Origin: Kitagawia praeruptora
Lineage: Eukaryota > Streptophyta > Magnoliopsida > Apiales > Apiaceae
Direction of reading: 5' to 3'
Assembly: GCA_037693485.1 (NCBI GenBank)
Contig: CM075344.1
Location: forward strand, 94,213,001 to 94,277,000
Length of the DNA stretch: 64,000 bases
Shown: positions 11,240 through 22,961 of the stretch, one piece after another
Position numbering within the stretch: the stretch's first letter is position 1
How the letters are laid out: each line of letters begins with the position of its first letter
Translations under genes and position numbers: made by a program
Notes under the pieces: model-generated
Seen by the model: only the letters and a program-made list of their open reading frames with translations
The model's database searches: none
Told to the model about the DNA's origin: nothing

Positions 11240-11536
11240 TTACTCCTGGATTCCTTGTCTGGGCGACTTGAATGAGAGTAGCTGACTTGAATGTATAGCA
11301 TCTCCATCAAGATCAACCTCAGACTCTCGGCCAAATTCTTCATCCTCAAGTTTTGAGGAGGTTAGAGGGTGATTGTATCCAACAGATGGATGTTCTAAGA
11401 AAAAATTTTGGACATTATATGGATCTACTCTAATCATGTCTAAAACGATGAGAATAGTCATCTCTTCAAAGAGACGAATATTGAATCTTTGGTGTTCATC
11501 ATCTGTGAGAAATCGAAAGATTGGATTGAAGGTCAT
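11240..11536 (-). CDS. antisense small ORF inside the copia element (98 aa)
   Basis: Function unknown. An open minus-strand frame extends from 11611 to 11240. I prefer the ATG at 11534-11536 because it gives a normal plant layout: TATAAA at 11615-11622, about 80 bases of A/C-rich leader, then ATG (98 codons). The product starts MTFNPIFRFLTDDEHQ, has a mid-region rich in Ile, Leu and Met, and an acidic Ser/Asp/Glu-rich C-terminal part. I recognise no domain. It lies between pol and ORF3 and is opposite to both. Additional antisense ORFs are known from plant LTR elements; this could be one, or a captured host gene. Its open frame contrasts with the riddled sense genes. Confidence 0.5.
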   Translation of the reverse strand: MTFNPIFRFLTDDEHQRFNIRLFEEMTILIVLDMIRVDPYNVQNFFLEHPSVGYNHPLTSSKLEDEEFGRESEVDLDGDAIHSSQLLSFKSPRQGIQE

Positions 11537-11614
11537 TGTATTTTGTGGAAGCTCTGTGTTTACAGAGAGGTTTTGTGTGTTTTTGGAGTTAAGAAAGGCA
11601 AAAGACATCAAGGG

Positions 11615-11622
11615 TTTATAAA
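11615..11622 (-). promoter_or_regulatory. TATA box of the antisense ORF
   Basis: TTTATAAA on the minus strand, 79 bases before the preferred ATG. The A/C-rich stretch between them looks like a plant 5' leader. Promoter activity is inferred. Confidence 0.45.
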
Positions 11623-11629
11623 GGAAAGA

Positions 11630-12229
11630 GTGAGAAGCTGAACAGTCATTTTAAATGTACATTGTATTGGCATATATACGTATGACTGGTCCTTTCGTAT
11701 TTCCAAGATATTTTTGACAATCTAACAAGTTTTTTTTGTTTAGATTATTGATGGTCTTTTCAGGTTAAATTCTAAAATTGCCACGTGGAACACCATTTAA
11801 TCTTTGGAATCAGGATGATAGTGATCAGGAAAACGAAAGTGATTTCATCAGGATTGATGATTATTTTTATTATTTTTAATCACATTCAGAGTTGTGATTA
11901 TCTTGGTGAAAAAGATCACATCAGAAAATGAAGCTGATCAGTATTGATTTTATTTTGATTTACTCTGATTTATTTAATTGAAATCAATTTTGGATTTTAT
12001 TTTCCAAAAAAAATCGTGGGTAAACTGCATTTTTCAGGGACTGACACCTGTCAACCTACGTGTCAATGTGGGTTAGTGGGTCTGAAGGATTTTTGAATAT
12101 ATCTTTATTTTGAGACTCTGATTGTTTATTGCTAAATTCTAATTAGTATTTCTTAAGTCAAAAACATTCATTAAGTGCTCAAAATCTCTAATCAATTTCA
12201 AGATTTCTCAAGTTCTTTTCAGATAAAAA
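11630..12229. other. AT-rich spacer between antisense promoter and ORF3
   Basis: No coding frame seen. It could hold the upstream region of the antisense promoter (leftward) and the leader of ORF3 (rightward). Short GATCAG/CAGGAT repeats occur at 11815-11940. Confidence 0.4.
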
Positions 12230-15200
12230 ATGGCACCTCAAAGAAGTCTACCTAAATCAGTAGCTTTCAAGTTTGGTGACTTTGATTTTATGATGAATAA
12301 TCATGTTACAGCAATCACCAGCAAGAAAGGAGTATCAGCTGATTTTCATCCTGTGATGGATTTTATGGCTATTGGACCTTTGCATTATGCATTGTCAGCA
12401 TCTCCAGAAATAAATCAAGCTGCTGTTTCACAAGCTTGGGAGAATGCTGAGGTAATTGATTCTACTCAGAGTCAATCATGTAAGATTGTTCTACACTTAG
12501 AACAAGATACTTATGATATTACTGAATCTATTGTTAATTCAGTACTTCACTTACCTGTTACTGATAATTATGCAAGTGAACCATCTGATGATGATGTAAG
12601 AACTATGTTGTCTGTATTAGGTTATAGTGGATCTCTAGACAACATGAGCTAGTTAAATAGGTCTTTTCTTAGGAAGGAATGGTCTTTCTTCTTTGATCAA
12701 ATTGCTAAATGTTTTACTGGCAAATGTAGTTCTTTTCAGCAAATTACTTCTGTTACTTCACATATTGATTACAGTTTGCTTTATGACAGAGTAATTAACA
12801 TTGGTCACATTATCTTAAGTCAGATGTGTATTAAACTTGGGTCAAGAGATCAAAACAGGAAAATGGTTTATTATCATAGATTTATGCAAATGTTTATTAA
12901 CCATTTTATTCCTGATGTTGAAGCTAGATTTGGTAGAGAACATTGTGTTTCTTCTTATGTACAGCAAAAGAGAATTTTCTCTGACATTACAAAGAAGGAC
13001 AATGAAAATGTTAGGTCCAAATGTGTTGTAGAGGGGGGGTGAATACAACTTTTCGAATTTGATAAGCAATAAATACGATGCAATAAATGAACACACAGAT
13101 TCAAGGAATATATGTCTTATATATAACTTGAAGTGGTTGCTACAACATTCATTACAAAGTATAACAGAAGTTCAGAGAGAAGTAAATGATACTAAGCTCT
13201 GTGAATGCACTCTCTCTCTTTTACTTGTGTTTTCCTCAACTATTGCTCTCTCACCAAAAAAACATTACACAAGTACTTCTATTTATACTACATGTAATCT
13301 ATGTCCTGTAGTCTTCAAAGACTAAGATGTACGTGGCCCAATGATGTCCACATAAATCTTGCCTTATCTTGAAAGCTTGGAAATCTGCCAATCAGAAGAT
13401 GCCATGTGTCATGTTGAAGCTGCACTCTAAGTAGAACTTCTACTTGAGAATTTCTACTTAGCCATCTCGAATTTCTAAGTAGAACTTCTACTTTGAAATA
13501 TTCTACTTGGTCATCTAGAATATTTAGTACTTAGAAAATATTCTGGTCTTCAACTTGAAACTTCAATGCACATCTTGAACTTGTGATATCTTCATGTCTT
13601 CTTTATTCTTCAGCAAGCTCTTGAACATGGATCTTTATTATTGACATAAACTTGCTATCAATGTCCTGACACTTGATACACTGGTCTGGTTCATAAGTGA
13701 CTAGTCTTGATAGTGTTTCTGCTTCTCGAATAAATTACCATATTCACTTAGTAACGTGGCTTTCCAATGTTCGCTTTCCTTCTTGTTCACTTGAAATCAA
13801 TTGGTCTTGTTGATACTGATAGTTATGATCTTGATTCTCGATTTCTCAAATCACTGAGGCATGAACAACTTTGACTTGAACTTCTCTCAATGATTTCTTA
13901 TTGGCTTGATCATAGTTAACATGTTCAATTGTATCAATTACCTTGTCTTCATTTAGTGTTGATTTCTTGTGACTTCTTATTCTTGATTGTCTTCTGGTTA
14001 AGTATCTTTTCCTTTAATTGAGTTACATTAGTTATAGTGTTACAAGTTTACACACTCTGCCTTTCAGAAAAGAATCTAGATGAAATACCTGTAATTCATT
14101 ATCCACATCATGTTCAGGTAATTCTTAAAACTCATCTTCCTACTCTCTACAATTCTTCTTTCTTTTGTGGTGAAATGGCTTAGGAATCTCATTTGGAGGA
14201 GAACCCACCTGTGTCTACCCAAGTAGCCCAAAACATTATAGTCTCTGAAACAAATCAAGAACAACATTTTAATCCACAGCCTATTGTTTCAAAGAAACCA
14301 ACCTCTGGTGTTTCTCAAAAGACATCAGTTGTAAGGAAGAAAAGATTTATTGTGTCAAGTAGAAGTAGTAGTTCTAGTGAAGATGATGATAATATATCTC
14401 TTGCTGAGAGAGAAGAATTGAAGGCTGCAATTCGACTTTCTAAGCTGGGACAAAGAGATGAAGCACCTAGTCACAGCCAGGCTGCAGTCTCTCAAAAGAC
14501 TGTAGTACTTAAAAAAGGAAAACAGTTATTGGATACTGTCTCTCAAAAGACTGTGTCTATTGAAAAAGGATCTCATCCCAAGATCACTTCTGTGTCTACA
14601 CCTCTTGAGTCTTCTCAGGATAAATCTTTTGTTCACTATACTAGGAGAACAAGTAGAAAGATTCAATTGTCACCTACACACACAGAGTCTAGTCCAACTA
14701 ATATCATGCAGGTCTCTACAAATAAAGCAACAATCAAGTCAGTAAATGACAACAGAGATCTGGATATTGATTCTTTATGGGAAACTACATTATCGTACAG
14801 ACTGGCTATGGGAGTTATTTCTATCAAAGTGAAGCTGTCCAAGCCTGTTCTAGATTTTCTAATTGAAAGAGTACCAAAACGTTTATTTCCAGATGAATAT
14901 GGACTTCTACATCAAAGACTTGACTTAATGAAGATGTATTTCTATGTAACTGTCAGAAGACAATTAGTCAAGAAATTTGGACTCTCGAAGCATGTTGCAC
15001 TTCAATCAGTTCATGCATATTTATTTGACAAGAATGTCATTATTGAAGATGCTTCAGCTCATGGTGAACAACTGGAGGGAGTAGATAGTGGAATGCAGTC
15101 AATAGAAGATACTATTGCACCAGTGGTGGATAGTAGGAAAGATCAGATCATAGTCACTGCAACACAAGAACCATCTAGTCAGAGGTTGGATGACTCAGGA

Positions 15201-16566
15201 GCTGTGATAGCTGATGTTGAAAGGTCTTCTGTGATGACTGAAATTGCAAGTGAGAAACCCTATGATATGGGAGGAATAGCTTTGACTGATTTTTCTGAAG
15301 ATCAAACAAACATTGTTCAGTCAGAGTCTATCCACCTTGAGGGTGAGTCTCAGCAAACAACACTTAAAGATGGTGACATACTTACTATGGTGTCTAATGA
15401 AGTATTACTTAAGACATCAGAGTCAGAGAAGATGATTATAAGGATTCAGAGATTATAGCAGCTCACTCCTTGGAGAAAACCTCAAGCCCCTTGCCATATG
15501 AGGAACCCTCTCTCCATGTGAGTTCAGGTATAAAAACTTCTTCTAAACTCTATTTTTCTGTAGGTCATGAGAGCAATTATCTAAATTTGAGTGATACACT
15601 TGAAAAGATGGATATTGATCCACAATCAGAGAGGCTGGCTCCTGACCAGGCAAAAGGAGAGGTAGAAAGAGTATTGACTTTAGATAGTCAAAGTGAGAAT
15701 GAGGGTATGGATGATCAACTCCATAGTGAGGGAGAGAAAATTAGGAAACCACCATCATTTGATTTTTGGGATCAGGTTTTTCCTGAATCTTGGTCTAACA
15801 ATCTTAGTATGGATGCTGGTTCTTATTCTTTTATCAAGATGTATGAGAAGAATGACTTAGCAAAGCACAACTCAAAGCCAGAAGTTAAAGCTCAGAAGCA
15901 AAAAGAAATGCTTGCAGGAATTATAAACAGAAGAGGTGAAAGGCTAAGACAAACTTCTACAACACCAGTACCAGAAGATATTCCTAATGATCCTAGTATT
16001 TCTTTGTTTGTACTATCAATATCAGCCAGAATTGAGACATCAACAGTATCTGATCAATCTAAGGAGGAGTAAGGTTTTGTAGATGTTAGTACACAGAATA
16101 CTGGTGAAGGACAAGATGATCATATTGCAGCTTCAGATCAGAAAGATGAAGATGTTTGTAACTCTAATCGAGTTTTATTACGTGAATATCATTCTACACA
16201 AGCAACTTCTTCTACAAGACTTGAATCTAAAGATATTCCAAACACTTCTAACATTGAAGTCAATTCTGAATTCTACAAGACATTCAGAAATCTCAAGTTG
16301 AAATTCAATCAAGACTTCAAATACTTGAAGATAACCAAGTCACTATTATGGAAAATCAAGCAGTTTTGATGAATCAAATTTGTTCTGTTACTGAATCTCT
16401 TGGAATTAATGTTGTTGATGTCAAAAAGGGGGAGATAAAAATAGTTAATAGGCAACAGACTGGGGGAGGAGATAAACAGACTGGGAGAAATAAAAGAAGA
16501 ACTAAGGATGACAGAGGTGAATCTTATAAGGGAAGTGGTAAAGGAAAAGAAGCATCAAATAGTTGA
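12230..16566 (+). pseudogene. third ORF of the copia element (env-position ORF), broken
   Basis: Starts at the ATG at 12230 after pol, where Sireviruses carry an envelope-like or otherwise uncharacterised ORF. The N-terminal ~250 codons form a globular region with a run of HYALSASPEI-like text and a LNRSFLRKEWSFFFD motif, a pattern I associate with plant retroelement proteins of unknown function. The middle is Ser/Gln/Lys-rich low complexity with VSQKT repeats. A short coiled coil and a basic Lys/Arg/Gly tail end at 16564-16566. I see no convincing signal peptide or membrane span, so an envelope role is not supported. Stops at 12650, 14178, 15456 and 16070, a frameshift near 16275 and a solo LTR at 13009-14066 disable it. 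Confidence 0.75.
13009..14066 (-). repeat. solo copia LTR inserted in ORF3, TSD GAAAA
   Basis: A 1058-bp insertion starting TGTTAGGTCC and ending CTTTCA, flanked by GAAAA at 13004-13008 and 14067-14071. The G-run followed by TGAATAC near its left end is the reverse of the C-run found near the 3' end of the copia LTR at 17445, so the LTR is in minus orientation. It contains no internal region or primer site, which marks it as a solo LTR left by LTR-LTR recombination. The reading frame of ORF3 is continuous if it and one repeat copy are ignored. Confidence 0.9.
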
Positions 16567-16725
16567 ATTATTTCTTCTAAGTACTGGATACTATGTCTAT
16601 ATCTGAAGAAGGAGGTACTTAACTTCATGATTTTTGAATTCATATATAAATTCTATTCTGATTGTATTGTTATATGTTTTGACATCAACAACTCAGATTT
16701 ATGCTTCAGGTTTTAAAGCATAAAT

Positions 16726-16735
16726 AGGGGGAGAT
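16726..16735 (+). other. polypurine tract of the copia element
   Basis: AGGGGGAGAT directly abuts the 3' LTR start and is the usual primer for plus-strand DNA synthesis. Confidence 0.85.
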
Positions 16736-17472
16736 TGTTAGGAATAATTCATGAGTTGTGATGTTAAGAATGGAATTTTACTTATACTTCTTGTATATCC
16801 TGATTTATAAAGGATTTAGCACTTTGTATAGGAAATATGTGTTAGACAGTTATCTGTAAAGTTTAGTCAGGAATGAACAGTGCATCCAGTACTACATGTC
16901 AGGAACTGAGATTGAATCCTAATACGTCAAGTCAAATACTGATCAAGTACTGATGGGATGGTCAGATCCTGATGCAAGATGGAATCCTGATATCAGTTGT
17001 GTTACTGATGATGTCATTATGGATGCTACAAAAACTGGCAAGTGCTATAAAACAGGATCTTTGTTTGAGGAACAAGCAAGAAGATTTTATGAAGGAAAGA
17101 ATTTTCTATTGATGGAAACTATCAACTGGACGGTAGAACATTGTCATGTATAAATTATCTTTCTGTGATTAGTTGATAGGAAGCATTATAAATACTCTCT
17201 CTATATCATTGTAAAAAGAGCAGTGAAAATTGAGTTCGTGTGCGTAGCTCTATATAAGGTTTGTATTCGAGAGTTCGAAACAAACAGAGAGATTTATTTT
17301 GTCAGCAGCTGCTAAAGGTATTTGTACACCTTTGGTAGAGTTTGTATTTGATTATTTAATACAAACAGAATTTGATTCATTTGTTTATTCTTGTTTATAT
17401 AACCAAGCAAAAATCAGACACGATTATATAACTTGTATTCAACCCCCCTTCTACAAGTTATTCGAGTTAACA
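16736..17472 (+). repeat. 3' LTR of the Sirevirus-type copia
   Basis: A 737-bp LTR from TGTTAGGAAT to GAGTTAACA, with TGTTA/TAACA termini. TATAAATA lies at 17187-17194, with a C-run (CAACCCCCC) near the end typical of these copia LTRs. It is followed by TAATA, possibly the target duplication, and by gypsy leader sequence. Confidence 0.9.
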
Positions 17473-17599
17473 TAATAGAAGAGTAGGAATGATTGACCCC
17501 TATTATCGAGAGTGTTTAAGTAGTATGTTTCTAAGTTATATTTGACGCTTTATATATATATTATTATTATATTATTGGCAGCAGCAGCAGGCACCTTGA

Positions 17600-17896
17600 C
17601 CCTCAGCACCACCCCCTTCAGATCTTCCAGCTACTTGCGAGTTGCTTAGGGAGTGTGAGCATCTCTATGGTGAGAATACTCAGCTTCAGAGGAGGATTGA
17701 TGCGCTGTATGATGATGATGATAGCATACTTGCGAACCATGACGGAACCCTTACCTCCAGGCTTCAGGTACTTACCCGGATGGCTAACGAGCAGCTTCAT
17801 GAGATGGCACCTCATAGTGATTGGGAGAGTCATACGATGGTTCAGATGATGGTGGATGAGCTCCAGCGCGTGATCAACAAGTTGCAGGATGATTAG
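17600..17896 (+). pseudogene. gypsy leader ORF upstream of gag, truncated
   Basis: Open from the TGA at 17597 to the TAG at 17894-17896, with no internal ATG where a start is expected; the 5' part is lost at the copia junction. The product is acidic with a heptad-like stretch (ECEHLYGENTQLQRRIDAL) and a short DDDD run, suggesting a coiled coil. A comparable acidic, coiled-coil-like leader ORF precedes gag in the elements at 39797 and 45738. The function of such pre-gag ORFs is unknown. Confidence 0.45.
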
Positions 17897-18217
17897 TTTT
17901 ATGCTTTGGGTTTTGTGAGATGGCGTATAGTATAGCCATTTTATTATCAGACTGTGTTACTAGACTTTATCGTACTTTCAATTTTCTCGGTATTTCGTAC
18001 TTTATGTTGGTTGGTACTTTGAACTTTCGGATTTTGGGATATCGATGGATGTCATCGATATTTTTATCGTTTAATTACTACCGTTTCCCTTATGGTATTA
18101 TTTGGCCACATGAGATTGTTTAAATTTTAGGTCATACTTATGATAGACTATATTATGCCATGTTGTGGATAAGTGTATGCTTGTGGATAAATAGACGATT
18201 GTTTATTATTCAGAAAG
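17897..18217 (+). other. G2 leader between leader ORF and gag
   Basis: AT-rich untranslated sequence; I see no feature in it beyond the putative 5' leader of gag. Confidence 0.4.
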
Positions 18218-19330
18218 ATGCCTCCAAGGAGGAGTAATACTAGAGCTAATCAAAATAGGAATCAAGATGATCAGAATAGAGATGATAATCAAGGCAATAT
18301 GGATATGGCCCAACTTTTGGGACTTTTGCAACAACAGACGACTACTTTGGTACAGCAGCAGCAGTTACTCCAGCAACAACATCAGCAGTAACAACAGTAA
18401 CAAGGACAGCAACAACCAGCCCAACTTGCGGTAACTTTTAAATCTTTTCAGGCTGTGAAACCCCCAGACTTCCAAGGAACAAAAGATCTAGTTGAAGCCC
18501 AGATATGGCTTAAGGAAATGGAGAAGGCCTTTGCACTGGTGAAGGTTAGTGATGAGCAGAAGGTAGAGTTTGCTAGCTATTTTCTTAAAGGTGAATCTAA
18601 CTATTGGTGGGAGTCGGCTAAGGCCCTAGAAGCAGCAGAAGTGATTCCGTGGGATAGGTTTAAAAGGATTTTTCTAGAGAAGTATTTCCCTAGGTATGTG
18701 CAGAACCAGATGGAGTTAAAGTTCTTTAATCTTAAGCAAGAAAATATGAGTATTGATGAATATGAGAAGAAGTTAACAGAATTAGCAAGGTTTGTGGGAG
18801 ATTATGTGGATACAGATGAAAAGAGAGCAAAGAGGTTTCAACAGGGATTGAAGCCATGGTTAAGAAACAGAGTTGCAGCTTTTGAGATAAACACATATGC
18901 AGAAGTGGTTCAGAAGGCAATGATAATAGAAGGTGGGAGTGATCAGAATCAGAAGGGAAGGGGCAACTTAAAGAGGAAAGTGGAAGCAATAGAAAGGAAT
19001 CATGATCAAGGAAAGTCAACAAATCAAGTGGAGAGAAAGCTCGGATTTCATAACCAGGGAAGAAATTTTAAAAGAAATGTGCCCAGAAACAAAAATTCAG
19101 AAACCCTTCCTCAGAACCCCAGTCAACCAAGATTTCCCCGACCCTCTATACCAGAGTGCAAGATATGTTCCAAGAGACATACCGGAGCGTGCGTGAAAGC
19201 GGATATTGTTTGTTTCAAGTGTAACTCGAAGGGTCATTAAGCTAATGAGTACCGGATTTCGAAATCGAATGTGACTTGTTACAAGTGTGGTAAGGTGGGA
19301 CATATGGCTAGAGAGTGCAGATCGCCTATT
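18218..19330 (+). pseudogene. gag: gypsy G2 Gag
   Basis: Starts at the ATG at 18218 (MPPRRSNTRANQ), shared in form with the gag at 46776. A Gln-rich N-terminus is broken by two CAA-to-TAA-like stops at 18389 and 18398. The Retrotrans_gag domain follows (FQGTKDLVEAQIWLKEMEKA; WWESAKALEAA; FLEKYFPRYVQNQ). The C-terminal part has a CX2C cluster and CYKCGKVGHMAREC near 19273-19317. A stop at 19238-19240 falls within the first knuckle. It encodes the capsid/nucleocapsid of a Ty3/gypsy element and is non-functional. Confidence 0.9.
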
Positions 19331-22300
19331 CCAAACAACAACCTGATGAGATTGACTACCTCTACCCCAGTGAACCAAATGGCAACTTCTCAGATTCCAA
19401 CTCAGATTCTAAGTCCACCTCTACTTCAGCAAGTTCCAGCACTTCAAACTCTAAGTTATCAAGCTTCAGCATATCCAATTCATGCCTGGACCTTCAACAT
19501 GAACATGAACGACGTAGTGAAAAGCTCGGATGTGGTGGCAGGTACGCTTTTCGTGAATGCCACTAGTGCAAAAGTGTTAATTGATTCGGGTGCTACTAGA
19601 TCGTTTGTCTCTAAAGATTTTGTGAATAAGTTGAAGTGTGATACTCGTATGTCAAAAGAAGCTTTGAATATTGTGTTAGCTAATCAGGATCAGATACCAT
19701 TAGATAAAGTATGTTCACCTTGTGAAGTAGAGATTTCAGGACATCTTTTTCCCGTCACCTTGATACCTTTTCAATTAGGGGATTTTGACATAAATTTAGG
19801 AATGGATTGGCTTGCCGAGTATGATGTGCACATCGATTGTAAGAGTAAGAGAGTGAAGTTCAGATCTCCAGAAGGCGATAGAGTTATCTTTAAGGGGTGT
19901 AGGCAGGCTAGTACGTTTCTTACCATGATGCAAACCAAGAGATTGTTAAGAAAAGGATGTGAGGCTTATCTGGCTTATGTGATAGACAAGAGTCAAGAAG
20001 AAGTGAAATTAGAAGATATTCCCGTAGTTAATGAATTTCCTGATGTTTTTCCCGAAGAACTACCCGGATTACCTCAAGATCGTCAGATTGAGTTTGCGAT
20101 TGATTTAGCGCCAGGGACAGAACCTATTTCCAAAGCTCCATACAGAATGGCACCGTCTAAATGAAGGAACTCGCCAGTCAACTTCAGGATTTATTAAACA
20201 AAGGAGTTATAAGACCAAGTTTATCATCCTGGGGAGCGCCAATATTGATTGTAAAGAAGAAAGATGGAAGTATGAGACTTTGTATCGACTATCGGGAGTT
20301 AAATAAGTTGACTATCAAGAATAGGTACCCGTTACCGCGAATCGATGATTTGTTTGACCAGTTGAAAGGAGCGACATGTTTTTCGAAGATAGATCTTAGG
20401 TCAGGATATCATCAGTTGAAAATCAAGCCAGAGGATATACCGAAGACTGCTTTTCGAACGAGGTATGGCCACTACGAATTTTTGGTTATGGCTTTTTGAT
20501 TGACGAACGCGCCGATAGCATTTATGGATTTAATGAACCGAGTGTTTAAGAAATATTTGGATAAGTTTGTGATAGTATTCATCGACGATATTTTGATATA
20601 TTCTAAGACGGAAGCAGATCATGCAGAGCATTTGAGGATAGCATTGGATATATTGAGAAAGGAGAAGTTGTATGCCAAGTTTTCTAAGTGTGAGTTTTGG
20701 TTGAAGGAAGTCCAATTTTTAGGACATATTGTGAGTAAAGAAGGAATTCGAGTTGACCCAGCAAATATTGAAGCATTTGTGAATTGGGAAAGACCAAGGA
20801 CACCGATAGAAGTAAGAAGTTTTATGGGACTAGCAGGATATTATCGCAGATTTGTTAAGGATTTTTCTAAGATTGCGGTACCGTTGACTAAGTTGACATG
20901 GAAGAATGAAAAGTTTGAATGGACGGAAAAGTGTGAAAAGAATTTTCAAGACCTTAAGCAAAGGTTGGTAACTGCTCCAGTGTTAGCATTGCCGGATGAT
21001 AAAGGAGAGTTTGTAATCTATAGTGATGCTTCTCATAAGGGCTTAGGGTGTGTATTGATGCAACATGGAAAGGTGATTGTGTACGCTTCAAGGCAACTGA
21101 AACCTCATGAACAGAGATACCCTACCCATGACCTCGAGCTAGCAGCGATTGTGTTTGCGTTGAAATTGTGGAGACATTATCTTTATGGTGAAAAGTGTGA
21201 GATATTTACGGATCATAAGAGCCTAAAGTATATTTTTACTCAGAAGGAACTCAACATGAGACAAAGAAGATGGTTAGAACTGATAAAGGATTATGATTGT
21301 ACCATTAGTTATCACCCGGGAAAGGCGAATGTCGTAGCTGATGCACTAAGCAGGAATGAAAGGTTGAATATGCTGAGAATGACTCAAGAAGTGTTTAGAG
21401 AGTTTGAGAAGTTAGAAATTGAAGTTTGTACGACAGAGATGCCAACAGAGCAAGTTTACACCATGACATTTCAACCAGCATTATTGGACAAAATTCGTAA
21501 ATGCCAAGAAGAAGTGATGAATCAGAGATTAAATGAATTAACCGGAGAAGAAATTTGCACGCAGAAAGATAAACAAGGTATTCTAAGATTTTCCTCAAGA
21601 ATATGGATTCCTGATGTGAAGGAGTTAAAAGAAGAATTGTTGTGTGATGCCCATAGTTCTAAGTTTTCGTTACATCCTGGAAGCACGAAAATGTATCAAG
21701 ATTTGAAGAAGAACTTTTGGTGGCCAGACATGAAAAGAGAAATTGCTGAGTGGGTAAGTCGTTGTTATACATGCCAAAGAGTGAAAGCGGAACATCAAAG
21801 ACCAAGTGGATTGATTCAACCATTAGAAATACCTGAGTGGAAGTGGGAGCACATTGCAATGGATTTTGTATTGCTGATTAACGAAATCAGCTCATTTCTT
21901 ACCGATTACTGAGTGGAAGTGTGCAATGGATTCAACCATTGGATTTTTTTGATTGACGAAATCAGCTCATTTCTTACCGATTAACGAAAGATTTTCACTA
22001 GACAAGTTGGTGCATTTGTATTTGAAAGAGATTGTGACTTGTCATGGAGTTCCAGTATCTATAGTATCTGACAGAGATCCCCGCTTTAACTCAAGATTTT
22101 GGAGACAGTTTCAAGAACATCTCCGAACACAACTCAGAATGAGCACTGCTTATCATCCCCAGACAGATGGTCAGAGCGAAAGAACGATTCAGACAATTGA
22201 AGACATGCTTAGAGTTTGTGCAATAGATTTTAAAGGCAATTGGGACGAGCACTTACCTTTGGTGGAATTTTCTTACAACAACAGCTACCATGCTAGTATC

Positions 22301-22924
22301 GGAATGTCTCCATATGAAGCTCTCTATGGAAGGAAGTGTAGATCTCCTATGTGTTGGGAAGAAGTTGGTGAGCGAAAAATAATAGGCCCAAAATTGATTC
22401 AGTAAACAAAAGAGACAGTGGAACTAATTCAGAAAAGATTACGAGCTGCTCAAGACAGGCAAAGAAAGTATGCAGATCCAGCAAGAAAGAAAGTAGATTT
22501 TGAGGTAGGAGATCTAGTACTGTTAAAAGTTTCGCCATGGAAAGGATTAACCAGATTTGGGAAGAAAGGAAAGTTAAGTCCAAGATTTGTAGGACCTTTC
22601 GAAATTTTGCGACGCGTGGGCAAAGTAGTTTATGAATTAGCTTTACCACCTCAGATACAACATATTCATAATGTTTTTCATGTATCGATGCTTAAGAAGT
22701 TTCATCCTGACACTAAGTGTGTGATAGAGTACGAGCCAATAGAAATTCAGCCAGATTTGTATTATGTAGAGCGGCCGATCAGAATAGAAGATCGTCGAGA
22801 GAAAGTGCTTAGAAATAAATCAGTTGCGTTAGTTAAAGTTTTGTGGAGGAACCCAGGGGTTGAAGAGTCAACCTGGGAGTTAGAAAGTGATATGTTAGAA
22901 CAGTACCCTCATTTGTTTACATAG
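19331..22924 (+). pseudogene. pol: gypsy G2 Pol (protease, RT, RNase H, integrase, chromodomain-like tail)
   Basis: Protease with VLIDSGATRSF near 19578; RT from about 20060 with FIDDILIYS near 20580; RNase H with YSDASHKGLG near 21020; integrase zinc-binding HPGSTKMYQDL...CYTC near 21670-21770; integrase core with SDRDPRFNS near 22070 and TDGQSERTIQ near 22165; a tail ending EESTWELESDML, resembling chromovirus C-termini. Lesions: 1-bp frameshift near 20157, a GGA-to-TGA-like stop at 20497-20499, a scrambled segment at 21867-21954 replacing about 20 integrase codons, and a CAA-to-TAA-like stop at 22403. It is inactive. Confidence 0.93.
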
Positions 22925-22946
22925 CTGATTCTGGGGACAGAATCCT

Positions 22947-22961
22947 TTTAAGGGGGAAGGA
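22947..22961 (+). other. polypurine tract of G2
   Basis: CCTTTTAAGGGGGAAGGA precedes the LTR. The same CCTTTTAAGG core precedes the LTRs at 62856 and, on the minus strand, 34076. Confidence 0.8.

Larger units (their letters stand above)
6624..17472 (+). mobile_element. Sirevirus-type copia element, 5'-truncated in window
   Basis: Order: gag 3' part, pol (protease, integrase, reverse transcriptase, RNase H), an antisense small gene, a long third ORF, polypurine tract, 3' LTR. A long extra ORF after pol and a long Gag with extra zinc knuckles are hallmarks of the SIRE/Maximus (Sirevirus) lineage. The 5' LTR, leader and start of gag are missing at the junction with the gypsy LTR at 6623. The bases after the 3' LTR are TAATA; the matching left flank is not visible. 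Confidence 0.85.
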
